A stretch of DNA of 64,000 nucleotides. Origin: Theobroma cacao. Taxonomy: Eukaryota > Streptophyta > Magnoliopsida > Malvales > Malvaceae. Below the pieces are notes generated by a model. That model was not told the origin of the DNA. It saw nothing but the letters and a program-made list of their open reading frames with translations, and did not search any database. Positions 24,207 to 43,265 of this stretch are shown here, piece after piece. Position 1 is the stretch's first letter. The number at the start of each line of letters is the position of its first letter. A program made the position numbers and the translations under genes. Location of the stretch: the NCBI RefSeq assembly GCF_000208745.1, contig NC_030852.1:35416518-35480517 (forward strand), in the 5' to 3' direction.

Positions 24207-25602
24207 AAAAAAGTGATATGTAATAATAACATAAGCATCTCTCTTATAATGATTACGTTACAATTAACTAATTGTGATAATAAATCATATAAGATTCATC
24301 GAAATATTATACGAAATTCACACTTATAAGTAACGAATCACTACATATTTATTAATTGTGATCAAATAATTACAAATTTGTAATAAAAAGAATTACGAGT
24401 GGAATACCCTAAATAATAAAATGAAAATATATGTTTTTTATTTTCTTAAAAAATAATAATAACAAAGAAGCTTCTGGAAGTCCATTTCAGCTTTGTATGT
24501 AAATCTGCCAAAAGTGTTTTTATTTTATTTTTAATATTTCAATGATTGCTCTTAAAATTGATTTGGAATTCCGGCAGGTAATGGGGGGCATGGAATTGAG
24601 CAAGTTGGGGACACAACAAAATCACCATCGCAATCATGAAAGTGACGCTGACTCCGTCCCTCCCTTCAAGTCTGCTTCGTCCTTTTAATTAATGGTTTAC
24701 CCACATATTGTCGCACTATGTTTATAAATTTAATTCAATTATTGCTACTGCTAATTATTGCTTCTCCCTTTCATTTTTAAATATGTTTTAAAATAAAGTT
24801 TTTTTTTAATTTTTAGATACTTGATATTATAAATTTATTCATATATATATGGAAAAAATACAAATTTAATCCTGTAACTCTCTCGAGTCTCAGGGCCATT
24901 CTTCAGTGGAGCCCACTAGCACAATTTTCCGTCTGTCTGGGCCTGTTGCGACAGCTAGGCTTCCCCTTTCTTTCCTTCTTGCAAGGCTCATATTCATAAC
25001 GCCAGTTAAACCAGACCCAAGCTGATTAGGTCAGATCTTGGGTTACTGAGCCCGAGTTGGACCCAAATAGCCCGAGCTAACAAGCTAACCAAAACCATTT
25101 TATTCAAGAATGACTGGACATTGTCTTCAGCCCTGACCATAGCTGCGAATGAGGATTAACTTAGTCATGTAAGCAAGCACGAGATGGAAAGATGGTGTTG
25201 AATCTTTCCCTATTTAGATCCATGGAACATATGCAATTTTTTTTCTTTTTTGTTTTTATTTTGCTACAACTCAGCTGAGGAATGTATGATCCACAACTAT
25301 ACGTCCACAGCAGCTTCCGGTTTCGAACCTGATTTATTACAAGGCCGTTTTCTTGAAAGAATTTTGATGCCAAGACACCGGGAACAAAAAACTATACTGT
25401 CGTGTACAAGTTACAACACCCAAAAATGCGTCTTCGGGAGAAATAGGAAATACGCAACATAATTCAAGTAGCCCACACTGTTTCCTTACCTTTGGAAGAC
25501 TATCAATGTCATGGCAAGATCAAATTGTAAGAGGCTTTCTGCCACCTTGGTCTCATCTACCAGTTGCCTTTTCAAATAGGTTGGTCCGACGATATTGCGT
25601 CA

Positions 25603-28600
25603 CTATCCCTCGGTATGCTGCTTGCAACCCTTGGGTCCATAGTGTTGAGAGCTACGCCTCACAATATTTTTGCACAAGTAACAATAGTGCATTTGGCATG
25701 CCCAGCAGAAAATGTGATTGTTGTTGCCTACCTGTTAACATACAATAAATGGGAAAAACATAGAACACAGTTACTATGTTGAGCGAACTCAAACAATCAA
25801 GAACAACAAAACAATGCCAAAAAAACTACACATTGCCTATCGAACGAATTTTTGTTATGTTTTCAACTACAAACTATATATGGATGACTTTAATAGATGG
25901 ACAACATATCCAAAGGAAAGCCAGGACTGCTGGACATGGCTAGTGTAAAAGAATCATTCTTTTGAAATTGTTATTTTAGATCAGGATGCATGCTAACAAG
26001 GCATTTAGACTTCATTGGCATGTAGCTAGTTTCAATTAGAAAATTAGAAGATAAAAAGAATATATAGGTGGAGGAAAATTCCAACAAATCAAATAAATTT
26101 TATCACCTTTGCATTGAGCTGACGACAGTTAGGGCATGGCTGTCCACGTTCAGCAAAGAGTTGAGCATGAACCTGACCTAATACCTGGCGTGCATTTAAC
26201 CTTTCCTCCCAGTCTCGTATCATTTCTTGTGGGAACAATTCACATGCCCCATCCCTTCAACAAGCAAAAATGCGGAACCTCATCGACTAAGTACTGACCA
26301 ATGAACATTCAAGTTGACACAAGCAATGATGAAGACTTCATCTAGAAATTCTGGAAGTTGCATACCTGAAATGATCATATCCATTAATGGCACTGTTACA
26401 TCGGTAGCAGAAGTACTGCCCGCAGTTCTCACATACCATCTTGTTACATCCCTCAGTTTTTGAGATTGCCATCTTACATGATGGACATTGCTTGGCATCA
26501 CGCATTATTTCCTTCATGCTAAGGATTTCATTGATCATCTCACGCTCCTTGTGCTTTTGTGCTTGATTCAATTGGGATGAATTTTGGCGCTCCTGTCAGC
26601 AACATTAATTCCATGAATGATGGAGAAAAGTTTCTATGATAGAGGAAGTAGGTGCTCATAGGACAAGGAAAATGCTAAAAATATATGCAAGCAGTGAAGA
26701 AAAAGGAGCACAGCAAAGAAGACAACTTTGATGAACATTGATCTAATTTTGTCCATGAAATCCAAGTTAAAGCTATACACAAGAACCATCCCATGAACCT
26801 TTAAAGGCTTTAGCACAGTCATGATCTCATCATGTTTGAATAATGCTTTGTACAGCTATTTCCAGTTTCTACAATTTACCATTAAAATATCAAAGGAATT
26901 CTGACTAAACTCTACTTTAAAGAAATGATACTCCTGTCCCACTAGACATAGAGAAATAAGATCCACAGAAGAAAACGACATAGATAATACCTGCAAGATA
27001 CGAAGCTTCAGTTCTGGTGTCATACACTCTATGCCTACATGACGGCGCTCCCTACAAAGCGTACAAAAGCTAAAGAAGCACTTGGAGCATTGTGCATGTT
27101 CGTCTTCATCCTCTATGCAAGGTGTTTCACATCTTGGGCAATATACAACATCTGACATTGATTCAAGTGTTTTCTGTAGCATAAGGGACTCCCACCGTTC
27201 ATACCCTTCATCACCAAGTAACCGTTTCAATAAACCAGGAGGGACCATGCCCCCACATTTAGCTTCAGGACATAGCAGCTTGTTTACGGTGCCTTCGGTG
27301 ATATGCATGTCAGAATAAGTTTTGATGCATTTGCAGCAGAAGAAATGCTGGCATGGCAGCCTAATAAAGTCAGTTCCTAGTTTAAAAAAAAAAAAACAGT
27401 AGCAAGGGTTCAATAACGATCACAATAGAGTGCACAACACTATCTTCTGAATCCAAACTAAAAATATATAGAACATACACTTAATAGCTATCCACATTAA
27501 AATCCTTTCCCCAAAAAATCCAAAGTTTCCTGAGTCATAAAGCATCATCCTAAACCCTTTAAGAAAATTTCTCCACCCCTATTCTGAATAATATTTTCTC
27601 TGTACTTAATTGCCAAATTAAACTATTTTTCCTACCATCCTCAAAAAAAAAAAAGAAAAATTCAGAGCCCCAGCCAACCAGCCAAAAGTGAAATTGGAGA
27701 TGTTAACAAATCTATTCTAGATCTAAGGAAATTTTCACCGCATGCTGCAAAGAAGTTATCAAACAGCAATTAAATCCTGTCTTTCATTCACTCATAAAAG
27801 GGAAAGAAAATTTTCATATATAAGCTTCGAGATAGTACTACTATTCAAAGAACCAGCAGAAAATACATAAATTTTACCCCACAATCCTCTCCAATCAAAA
27901 AATGTCCCACAACTACAACTCTTAATTTAATTCAAACCCGAGGAAACCTCGGTAATAGTGCATGTGTCCCCAGTATGCTTAATGCAAGTTCTCCAACTTA
28001 TTATAGTGGAAAAACCATTAACTGAAAACAATATTACTGATGCTTAGAATCCAGCATGATTATCAACCATAGCATTCAAATCAAGTCATCTAAAATGAGG
28101 GACACCTAAAAGATCACCACATTCATGATTAAAGCCTTAGATTCTTTTAGATTCATGTCTATCATTCCCTGCATTCTTCTGCTTCTCTCGTAAAGCAAAA
28201 CTGCCAAAAGAATGCACAAAAAGGCAATGCTCAAGATAGCAAACAATAGCAAAAACGTTTACAATTGAACAAAAAATAATTAATCAACATACGATTACCT
28301 GCATACTCACTAAAACAAATTGAACATTCATGCAAGCTTTTGAGGAAGTTCTCATGGCATATCTCATCATTGTAACTCCGAATAAACGGTACATCAACAT
28401 CAGGGGAGACACTTCCTGAAACTGCACGCCTCTCTCCATTATTCTCAATGCCATAAGGACCAAGCATTATTTCTTTATCACATCCAAGATAAGAAAGCGA
28501 GAAATTTTGTAGCCAATCTGCCCATCGGTATATAACTTCCTGCCCTTCTTGCTCCTTCCATATTAAGTCGAGCTGACTGCAAAGATCGGAAATTCTAGCT

Positions 28601-29777
28601 GAATGCAACCACTGAACAGAGATGGTAAAATATGGAGGAAGATGGCTGGGGTATGATCTAGGTAGTAAACAGGTCAACACAATTGGTGGAAGATATTGGA
28701 CTTTGAACGAGTATGAGAAGTCATCTGAAGTCTCACTTCCACCAACATCATTAGATGAATTTAGCTTTGTCGTTATAATAGTCTCTCCACTGCCTTCCAG
28801 GTGAATGTGAATCTGTAAAATAACACAAAGGTATCAGCTTATTCACTTGGTTGTAGCTAGAGAAAGAAAACCTGAAATTATAGGCCAGTAACATAACCTT
28901 CAAGGATCGTAAGCCCATCTCTCTATCAAGGATGAAAACATTTTCTCCGTAAATAGACTTTATTGCAAGTAACTACAAGAAAAAGAAAGATCAAATACAG
29001 CAATGGCTGAAAAGGAACTCATTGTAATGGTCAGCAGTTTAAGGATAAAACGCATTCCTTTGTGCTTTCAACACCGTGATTTTTAAAAAGCTAAGCTAAG
29101 TTCAGAATCTTCCTTCGTCTTTTGAATAAAACAAGTGCACAAACTTAATGAAGGATAAATAATTGGTCAGAATGAAAGTCTTAATAATCAAAATAGACAT
29201 CGAAATTCGTTTGAATTACCTCGTCCTCTTGCAACTGATCATTGATTCTCAGCTGTTCCTCCGACAATTCGGGTTCGTCCACCCTTAACCGCAGCTCCTC
29301 AAACCTACTCACAACATCATCCGCACTGTTTTGTGATTCATCTCCTTCAATTTCCTCTCCATCCCCGTCAATCTTGGACACGAAAGCCTTGATTCCTTTA
29401 TTTTCTTCTTGGTCGCAGTTTACTTCTTCGATTACACTCAAACTCGCTTTATTGTCCTCAGAACTCAGCTCAGATTTTGAAGAAATGAGCTCGGATTTTT
29501 TGACGAACCGAGGTTTGGCAACGTGGCCACGCCGGTATTTCCAGTTGGGGTTACGATGAGTTCTGGACGGTTTGGGGGTAAAATCGGGGGACTGCAGTTG
29601 CTGAGAAATGGACGGGGATGAAGGACCATTAAGATTCGACTCCTCTTCTTGATGATGGGGATCTTGTTGTGGCGGTTGAGGAGTGTCATGAAGGGGCTTG
29701 ACGGACCAGGTCTCGTCGGCCTGTAGAGGTTGGTGGTGGTGATGGCCTTGCCTTGATCCTCTTCTCGTTCTTCTCAT
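25603..29777 (-). CDS. RWD-RBR E3 ubiquitin ligase (RNF14-like, Arabidopsis NHL8 orthologue)
   Basis: A RING-between-RING ligase that would transfer ubiquitin through a thioester on its RING2 cysteine. Exons: 29777-29220, 28972-28898, 28812-28299, 27376-26991, 26592-26366, 26254-26107 and 25731-25603, giving 678 residues. A charged, low-complexity N-terminus (1-180) precedes an RWD domain (about 185-340; [26 protein letters not shown]). RING1 starts at C374/C377 ([10 protein letters not shown], then [12 protein letters not shown]), the IBR holds CPRCETPC and CTLCRERRH, and RING2 holds CPSCKMAIS, then EGCNKMVC, where C560 is the likely catalytic residue. A further Cys/His-rich segment ([22 protein letters not shown]) ends the protein. 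RWD plus RBR matches animal RNF14 (ARA54). It is divergent from the CIP111 gene, with 1.3 kb between starts. Substrates are unknown. Confidence 0.92.
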
Positions 29778-31078
29778 GGCGGAGGCTGAAGTTGCAACGG
29801 AGCTCAGCGTTGGCGGTGATTTCCTGAAACCGAGACGGGATTATATCTGGGCTCTGAATTCAATATTCCGGGTCAATCCAACGCCTGTTTGGACGCTTAC
29901 CTGGCCGACTTCGGTTTCAACCGAATATAATCCGGGTTTTTCTTATTCGGCTGTTTCGGCCCAAGTTTTTCCAAAACAAAAGCACACATCATCCCTCGTC
30001 ATCAACATTGGGCCGTCATGAGCCCAACGTTTTGGGCCAGACAAAACCCACTCACACTAACGGACAAGCGTTGAAAATGACTGACCATTTGTGGCTTTGT
30101 TTCGACGCTTGGGCTGGGCTGCATGCTCGATCGCTCATCCCTGCATTGCATCATTTAAACTTAACGCTGGCGGAGGCGGTGTCTCTCTGGTTCGCCGCAC
30201 CAAGACGAACCATTTCCTGTTTATCTTTCATTTTTAATCAATTTTACCGTTTCTTTCTCCCGTCTCCGCCGCCTCTCCTGGAGAAGAAAGCTCCGCCACT
30301 GTCCAGCTTCATTTCCGTGAGTTTTCTGCTTTCCTATGTCTCATCCTTATGCTTTAATTCCAGTAAGTCAGGGACTAGTAGCTTTTTTTTTTTTAAAAAA
30401 AAAGTAAACGGCTATCGCAGTGATTAGCTTTTAGTAATTTTTAAAGTGATTTTAGTTATTTTTAGTTCGATTTCTACTTCTTTCAAGAATCAGACGTGGT
30501 TAAATAGTGAAGTAGAATGCTTTGAACTCTGTGGTTCAGCTTGTTTCTATACGCTATTCATACAAGTTCAAGGTTTTGCTATTTTCTCGTTGAAAGGAAG
30601 TGAAAGTTTTTAAACGTAATGTTTCTTAATTTTGTTAATTAGTATGTTAATCTGTTTTAACTGTTAATTCCAGTTAATCAAATGTTTTTTAATGTTCCTT
30701 TAGGGATAAATCTATTGCAACTCCTTGAACTATAGCTGAATCTTGTTCAAGTCCTCGAACCTTCATTTTTACATTGTTATCTTTTGATAATTAAGCGAAT
30801 ATTAGATCATATAGTGAAAAAATTGAAAGATTTCCTCAATTGCTATCGGATCATTTCCTCACAAATTTAGTTTTATTGCCTTTAAGTTTCTGTTTATTCT
30901 ATAAAATCTGAAAGGAGTTAAAAAATTTAAACTTTAACAGTTAAGTGAAATGGGTAAATTATTTTAAGAATTATGGGTGTATTTGTAGTAATCATCCTCT
31001 AACTAGTCCTAACTTGTCTCACAGGCTCTTGAATGGGCTATTTGATTTGTTTCAGAGGCTCTAGGATCAACTGCGGAG
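29778..31078. promoter_or_regulatory. Bidirectional promoter region between RBR and CIP111; CIP111 leader intron
   Basis: The two genes start 1.3 kb apart and point away from each other, so this stretch must hold both promoters. The region to about 30360 is relatively GC-rich and pyrimidine-rich. A CIP111 leader intron is likely. The strong acceptor TTGATTTGTTTCAG ends at 31055, 23 bases before the start codon, with good donor candidates CA|GTAAGT at 30363 and CC|GTGAGT at 30317. The open frame at 30008-30427 is not convincing as a gene. Confidence 0.5.
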
Positions 31079-37589
<6,511 letters not shown>

Positions 37590-39114
37590 ACAACAAATAT
37601 GATTGATTTCATAACTTAAAACACATGGAATTCCAGCTGCTCTCTAAGGAATGGAGTCGTGATTTCTTGTTTATTTCAAAAGCTGTCTTTTGGCAGTGAG
37701 ATGGAGTTCAGTTTGTCCTGGTTTCGGTGGCGGTGATACAGCAGTACTGCCATAAGCCCCATAGTAATCGAAGAATGGTAGAGGCAATGGAACCACAATT
37801 TTGACTCCGCTGGTATGTTTGTAAATGTAACCTTACCTGACTGACCTTGTTTTCTTAATGGTTATGACACAGTTTTGTGCTTTAGTTTCCAAATGCACTC
37901 TTTCAGAAGGAATAAGAGGAAACAGCATTATCTATTTCCAGGGAGAAAACTCCCTATACCAATCAAATAAGGGTTTTTTTGCTAACCCAAAATTTATGGA
38001 TTCTTAATATTAATGTACCAATTTTTTGTTTCTTGAAAGGAGATAGTAAGGCATATTTCTTGATTCTTCACAAATTTATTTTTCGTAAATTTTAGTATTA
38101 TATTATTGCACAAATTAAATTTATTAAAATTTCAATGAAATTTTATACTATTTACGTAAATTAAATTTCTTAAAATTTTAAATTTTAAATTATATTTAAA
38201 AGTTTTAAGACGTGTTTATTCTAAATCCATTGATCAAGCACGAAATGAAGCAATTAAAATATATAATGGTAATAGCGCGTCCTAAGTTGATTATTTGATC
38301 TCAATGACTTAATTAATTCATTTTTCTATAACTGTTGATATATAAGATAATTTTTTATTCAAAATCATGATTATAAAATGTGTTTTCTTTTTTATTTTTT
38401 TATTGCGTTAAAATGGTAAAAAGGAAAAAAAAGAAAAAAAAAGGCTTTGGCGTATTTGTTCTCTATTTATTCATTAATTAATTTTCCCAAAAAAAAAGAC
38501 TTCAAAAAATGCACCTTTTAAAAAGTATGGTAATGACATTTTAAAATTATGATATAATTTAACTAATTTAAAAAGAGAAGGAAATTTTATAAAATAAAGA
38601 AATATAGAAAATAGGGAGTTGGGGCAGGCGGTTCACTTGGCAACGGCCGATAATGCAGCCCTAAGGCATACCAGGCGCGCTGTCAAGAAGAAACTCAAAG
38701 CACAGCAGTTCAAGCTCAACTCAAAGACACCTCTTTCAACCGACAGGGCGGTGGCTGTTTTAACCTCCGTCGTCCTTATCGGAGAATTAAAAATCCTCCC
38801 TTTCGAACTATTCTCCTAGTTCTCTCTCTTTCGGCTCAAAATAACTTATCCTGTTTTCAGGTATTTTCAGCTCCACTTCTTACCAAATTGATATTACGTA
38901 CTTTTTCATATATTTTAGATTCTTTTAAAAACATTTAGATTTTTTGAATCTGGGATTCTCTTCAAAGCACGATTCTTTCGTTCTGGATAATATAGTAGTG
39001 GGTATTTGAAGTTGTTCCTCTTTTTGGCCTCCAAGGCATGGTACACCAGAGGCTCCAATGGTCGCATGTTCTACGGGAGAAAGCATTTTGTGATGAATTT
39101 CACTCTGGGTATTA
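37590..39114. other. Intergenic between CIP111 and the PPR gene
   Basis: The first 400 bases are probably the CIP111 3' untranslated region. Then comes very AT-rich DNA (about 37970-38600), followed by a more balanced stretch (38619-39114) that should contain the PPR leader and promoter. The open frame at 38619-38819 shows nothing recognisable. Confidence 0.5.
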
Positions 39115-41355
39115 ATGGGTATTTGGTCTTATTCAAAAATATGTTTAGTTCAATCCGGTTTGCTTCGAGACGTAGTTGTTCACTACAAAAAATTTCTTCT
39201 TAGAGTGTATTATTCTGCTTCATCTGCTTTGTTGTTGGAAGACCATGTCTTTGATTGTAGTCCTGAGGTTGTAAGTGTTAATAATGAAGTTGAGGAGCTT
39301 CAAGTTCCAAGGAAGAGGTTCGAATTTTGTAGAAATCCCAGGCTTACTCCTTTTGTTGTGAGGGTATTTAAATCGTTGAATTGGGACATTGCAAGGGAAA
39401 TTAGGTTCAATATGGCTGCAAAGATGTACGGATTTGATCATTCAATGTACGCATTTCGGATCATCATTCATATATTTGCAATGGCAGGGATGCAGATGGA
39501 AGCACATGCTTTGCTTAGAGATATTGTTTGCTATTACAAAGAGGTTAAGACTGATATGTTTGAATTACTACTGTATCTGTTGGATTCACCTGAGCATGTC
39601 CATAGATCAGCTGATGTTTTCAATGTGCTCATCAAGGTTTTTGCATCTAATTCGATGCTTGAGAATGGCATTGACGTTTTTGTGCAGGCTAAAAAAATTG
39701 GGCTTGAACCAAATATTATGTCATGCAACTTCTTGCTCAAGTGTTTAGTAGAAGCAAATAGAGGAGAATTTGTGAGAAGTTTGTTTGAAGATATGAAGAA
39801 CTCGGGGCCATCTCCTAATGTTTACACCTATACGATTATGATGAACTTTTATTGTAATGGATATTGTGGGAGGGATGTAGATGTTGGACAAGCAAATAAC
39901 CTTCTAGAGGATATGGAGAGAGGTGGGAAAAATCCATCTGTTGTAACATACAGCACATATATTGGTGGACTTTGTAGAGTTGGTTGTGTTGAACTTGCTC
40001 TAGATTTCATTCGAAAGTTGTGTTTTGGAAACCAACCGATCAATAGCTTCTGTTATAATGCCATTATATATGGATTTTGCCAAAAAGGTGAACCATACGA
40101 AGGTTTGAAGGTTTTGGAAGAAATGAAGCATTGTGGAATATCACCAGATGTTCATAGCTATAGCATTTTGATTGACGGGTTCTGCAAAAAAGGTGATTGT
40201 GAGAAAGGTATTAATTTGATTGATGAGATGATAGTCAACGGCATGAAGCCTTCACTTGTTACGTATACCTCACTCTTTCATGGTCTGTGTAAGAGTGGAT
40301 TGGCAGATGTTTCACTGAATTTGTTTCGTAATCTTGCTAATGATGGATATGAATATGACTTGGCTGCTTACAGTGTCTTGCTCAAGGGATTTTGTCTTCA
40401 AGGTGATGTGGATTCTGCCATGGAACTTTTTGAGGGGATGTTCAGCAATAGCTTAATTCCTACGACCAACAGTTTCAACAGGTTGATTCACGGATTCTGT
40501 AAGATGGGGCTCTTGGATAAAGCCTTGGAACTTTTCAACATCATGCTGCAAAGTGGCGTATCACCAACTATCTTCACTTGCAATGTAATTGCTGATGGTT
40601 ATTGCAAAGCAGGACATTTGGAGGAAGCTTTGAAACTTATAAATGAAATGCATGAGTTTGGCATTTTTCCTAACTCATATACATATAATGGAATTATTAA
40701 GAGGCTTTGCATGCAAAGCTATTCAGGAAAAGCTTGGGAACTTCTTCCTCAAATGATTAAGAAGAATATTCTTCATAATGTTCATTGTAACATCCTTATG
40801 AATGGATTTGCTGAACAGTCGAAACCAAAAAAGGCCTTGATGTTGTATGCAAGAATGTTAAAGCTTGGGTTCACACGAACCACAATTACACATACAATTC
40901 TTATCAACATATTCAGCCAGAGGTGCAAAATGTATGAAGCGTATAGTTTGTTTAAGGACATGATAGCAAAGGGTTTGATTCCTGATACCATTTCTTACAC
41001 ATCTGTTATAGCTGGGTTTTGTAGAGTTAGAGATATGAAAAAGGCTTGGGCTCTATATACAGAAATGCTGCGGAGAGGTTATTCACCCAATGTTGTCACT
41101 TATACCTGTCTAATTGATGGATTTTGTCATATACACCGTATGGATATGGCCAACTTGTTAATTGATGAAATGAAAAGACGGGATATCAATCCCGATGTGG
41201 TGACATATACTGCTCTAATTTCTGGGTACAGGAGACTTGGTGATATTGATAGAGCACATGAGTTGTTCGCTGAAATGAAAAGTAAGGGTATTGTTCCTGA
41301 TGATGCTGCCTATAGTGCATTGGGGGAGGATAATGGCATGACTACATATAATTAG
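39115..41355 (+). CDS. P-class pentatricopeptide repeat protein, probably organellar
   Basis: A single-exon, 746-residue P-class PPR protein. These proteins bind single-stranded organelle RNA and affect its stability, processing or translation. About 16 consecutive motifs of 35 residues fill residues 170 to 735, with typical endings such as YTYTIMMNFYC, YSILIDGFCKKGD, NRLIHGFCKMG, CNVIADGYCKAG and VVTYTCLIDGFC. One repeat (starting VHCNILMNGF) is a residue short. There is no DYW, E or SMR domain. Rf-like and long P-class PPRs share this layout, so the target RNA is unknown. The annotated ATG gives a poor targeting peptide. A better presequence begins at ATG 39141 in another frame (see findings). 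The C-terminus (GEDNGMTTYN) is abrupt within motif 17 and lies about 400 bases before CIP111-derived sequence, so it may be truncated. Confidence 0.88.
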   Translation: MGIWSYSKICLVQSGLLRDVVVHYKKFLLRVYYSASSALLLEDHVFDCSPEVVSVNNEVEELQVPRKRFEFCRNPRLTPFVVRVFKSLNWDIAREIRFNMAAKMYGFDHSMYAFRIIIHIFAMAGMQMEAHALLRDIVCYYKEVKTDMFELLLYLLDSPEHVHRSADVFNVLIKVFASNSMLENGIDVFVQAKKIGLEPNIMSCNFLLKCLVEANRGEFVRSLFEDMKNSGPSPNVYTYTIMMNFYCNGYCGRDVDVGQANNLLEDMERGGKNPSVVTYSTYIGGLCRVGCVELALDFIRKLCFGNQPINSFCYNAIIYGFCQKGEPYEGLKVLEEMKHCGISPDVHSYSILIDGFCKKGDCEKGINLIDEMIVNGMKPSLVTYTSLFHGLCKSGLADVSLNLFRNLANDGYEYDLAAYSVLLKGFCLQGDVDSAMELFEGMFSNSLIPTTNSFNRLIHGFCKMGLLDKALELFNIMLQSGVSPTIFTCNVIADGYCKAGHLEEALKLINEMHEFGIFPNSYTYNGIIKRLCMQSYSGKAWELLPQMIKKNILHNVHCNILMNGFAEQSKPKKALMLYARMLKLGFTRTTITHTILINIFSQRCKMYEAYSLFKDMIAKGLIPDTISYTSVIAGFCRVRDMKKAWALYTEMLRRGYSPNVVTYTCLIDGFCHIHRMDMANLLIDEMKRRDINPDVVTYTALISGYRRLGDIDRAHELFAEMKSKGIVPDDAAYSALGEDNGMTTYN

Positions 41356-41775
41356 ACAACTGAGGAAATGATGAAAGAACTGGATGGTAAGTTTCTTACT
41401 TCTTTTCATTTGAATATAATCTGAATTTCAATTTTACATAAAGGCAATTTTAATTTTTTTGAAGATCCTTTTGATTTCATAAATGCATGTAGACAGCCAT
41501 AGTATTTCCTGTTGCAGTACACTATACTGATGTCAGAGCTGTCTTACAGTTTCAAATTTTCTTTGTTAGTGTCATAGAATCATGTTTTATAAGAAGTGAG
41601 GTAATGATGTTTTGTTATTGATAGAAATCACAATACACCTTGAAGTATCTTTTGGTTACCTTTTAAATGATGGTGTGTTTTCATTAATGCATTTATTTAG
41701 AGTCACTTTTGATTTTATTTTATTTTTTGTTTCACATAAGGAAGGTTAATTGTTGATCACTGTTTTATCTTACAG

Positions 41776-42376
41776 TATTCGATTATGAACCACGAACAGA
41801 GTGCTTCTTCATGGTCCTCCTGGTATGTGAAAGACTTCTTTGGCTCAAACATGTGCCCATGATGCTGGTATCAAGCTTATCTTTGGGAATGGAGTTCAGA
41901 TTGTTAGTCAAAGTTACAAGGAAATTTAACAGGTATTGCCTTAAATTTCTGATTCAGCTACACAGGCTGCAGCTTCTGTGGCTAAATGCTCGTCCAGAGT
42001 GGCTTCTGAAGATACTGAAAAGGCCAGATGAAAGTGACCTGGCACCATGCATGAGGTATGACTAAGACATCTATTCTTGAGGAAATTTATTGCTTATCAT
42101 TACAATCAGAAGAAATAAAATCTTTTACTTTGTCTTCATGGAATGTTGTTAATTCTTTTGAGAAGGTTTGAAAATGGAATATTCTTGAATTGCTGGTTGA
42201 TTTCTTCTACTATTAACGTTTTTCTCTCTATTTCTTGGTAAAAGGCAATTGGGAAGATGTTGGCAGTCAAAACTCAGTAATCAGAAAACGGTGGCCAGCA
42301 AAGATTCAGTTGTATCAAGGGCCATCAGCTAAGTTCTTAAGGCATGTGCACTGCATTTTACTGGTTTACCATTTGG
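41776..42376 (+). pseudogene. Partial, internally deleted copy of the CIP111 gene
   Basis: Four blocks resemble CIP111 exons in their normal order. Block 41776-41991 matches exon 4 (the Walker A region: GTGCTTCTTCATGGTCC, then AAAGACTTCTTTGGCTC and CAGCTACACAGGCTGCA). Block 42001-42055 matches the end of exon 6, ending in ATGAGGTATG. Block 42246-42285 matches the start of exon 7 (AATTGGGAAGATGTTGGC). Block 42301-42376 matches exon 10 up to its donor (CAGTTGTATCAAGG to TTTGGTAAAC). The P-loop is broken by a deletion and stops interrupt the frame. Intron-like sequence is retained before the first block and after the last, so this came from genomic duplication with internal deletions, not from a processed mRNA. 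Confidence 0.85.
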
Positions 42377-42468
42377 TAAACACTTCTTTTGCTACAATTT
42401 TCTCTGATTATTAGTATTAACATGTTGCTCGGTAAGGTGGATTTAAAATATGCAATTTGCCTGAGATG

Positions 42469-42471
<3 letters not shown>

Positions 42472-42500
<29 letters not shown>
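42472..42500. repeat. (CT)n microsatellite
   Basis: About 14 CT units just downstream of the CIP111 relic. Confidence 0.9.
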
Positions 42501-42503
<3 letters not shown>

Positions 42504-43265
42504 TACGAGTATATGTGATGCATGTGCCTTATTGCTTTTTACAGAAGCTGAATATAGATCTGTCGCTGTGAATGGCACATTCACACTGAAGGTTAAAATT
42601 ATGGAGAATGATGGAATTTTCCCACTGCATACTATGACCCCTCAAGTATGAAGTTTCTTGTCAAATTTCACTTTACTTGCGATATCCCTGGCACCGGAGT
42701 AGTAATATCAGTGCAAATAAACAATCAGAATGACCTGAATGGAAGCTAACCACCGGTACAGTCCTTATCTGATCCCATGGGACAACATCCATTCTAATGC
42801 AATCCAAAACATTGATCAACGTACAGGTCGTATAAATTGTCAGATATGGTGGGGCAAAACCAATGTTTTCAGAGTGTTTTGGAGGAATATCTGTAGTCCA
42901 ATTCCATAAGCACTGTGTCAAGAAGAGGCGTAAATCTAATGTAATAGTAGCAACATACAACTTGCTCTTGCTAATCCATTTATATTGCTGTTTGCAAGAT
43001 TTCAATAATTAACAAGTATCCCCTCTGAAATGAGTTGGATGTGGGATTTGCTTTTTTAAATAGCATTTTCTCTTCAGAGTTGGTCTGATCATTCTCAGCT
43101 GCCCCTTTTTAACCCTCGAAGTATGCTTTACTTTTAAATGAGCAAAACCCCTTCATCACTTTTACCGTATAACAAGGATCAATCATGTTTCTTTCCCTCT
43201 TATTTTTGTGCGGGAATAAACATGAAGGACAAATTTCTACTTTCATAATAGACATATAAACCATC

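Larger units (their letters stand above)
21661..25160. other. Gene-poor AT-rich interval between TPS and RBR genes
   Basis: About 3.5 kb without a supported gene. It is strongly AT-rich with many poly-A and poly-T runs, a CT/AT microsatellite containing the only ambiguous base (23570-23641), and a foldback element (23747-24206). A less AT-rich patch at about 24580-24690 and 24880-25130 has no open frame of note and could be an old gene relic or repeat. Confidence 0.6.
41356..43265. other. Intergenic with CIP111 relic
   Basis: The PPR 3' flank is followed by the CIP111-derived pseudogene fragments (41776-42376), a CT microsatellite (42472-42500) and unassigned sequence up to the tRNA gene. 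The open frames at 42389-42651 (plus) and 42673-43005 (minus) are not recognisable. Confidence 0.5.

Noticed and set aside
30008..30427. 139-codon plus-strand frame in the RBR/CIP111 promoter region
   Set aside because: Low-complexity Ser/Phe-rich product in a pyrimidine-rich leader; no family resemblance.
42457..42651. Frame ending TEAEYRSVAV... as a Copia retrotransposon RNase H remnant
   Set aside because: Only a seven-residue resemblance, with no further polymerase or RNase H motifs and no LTRs nearby.
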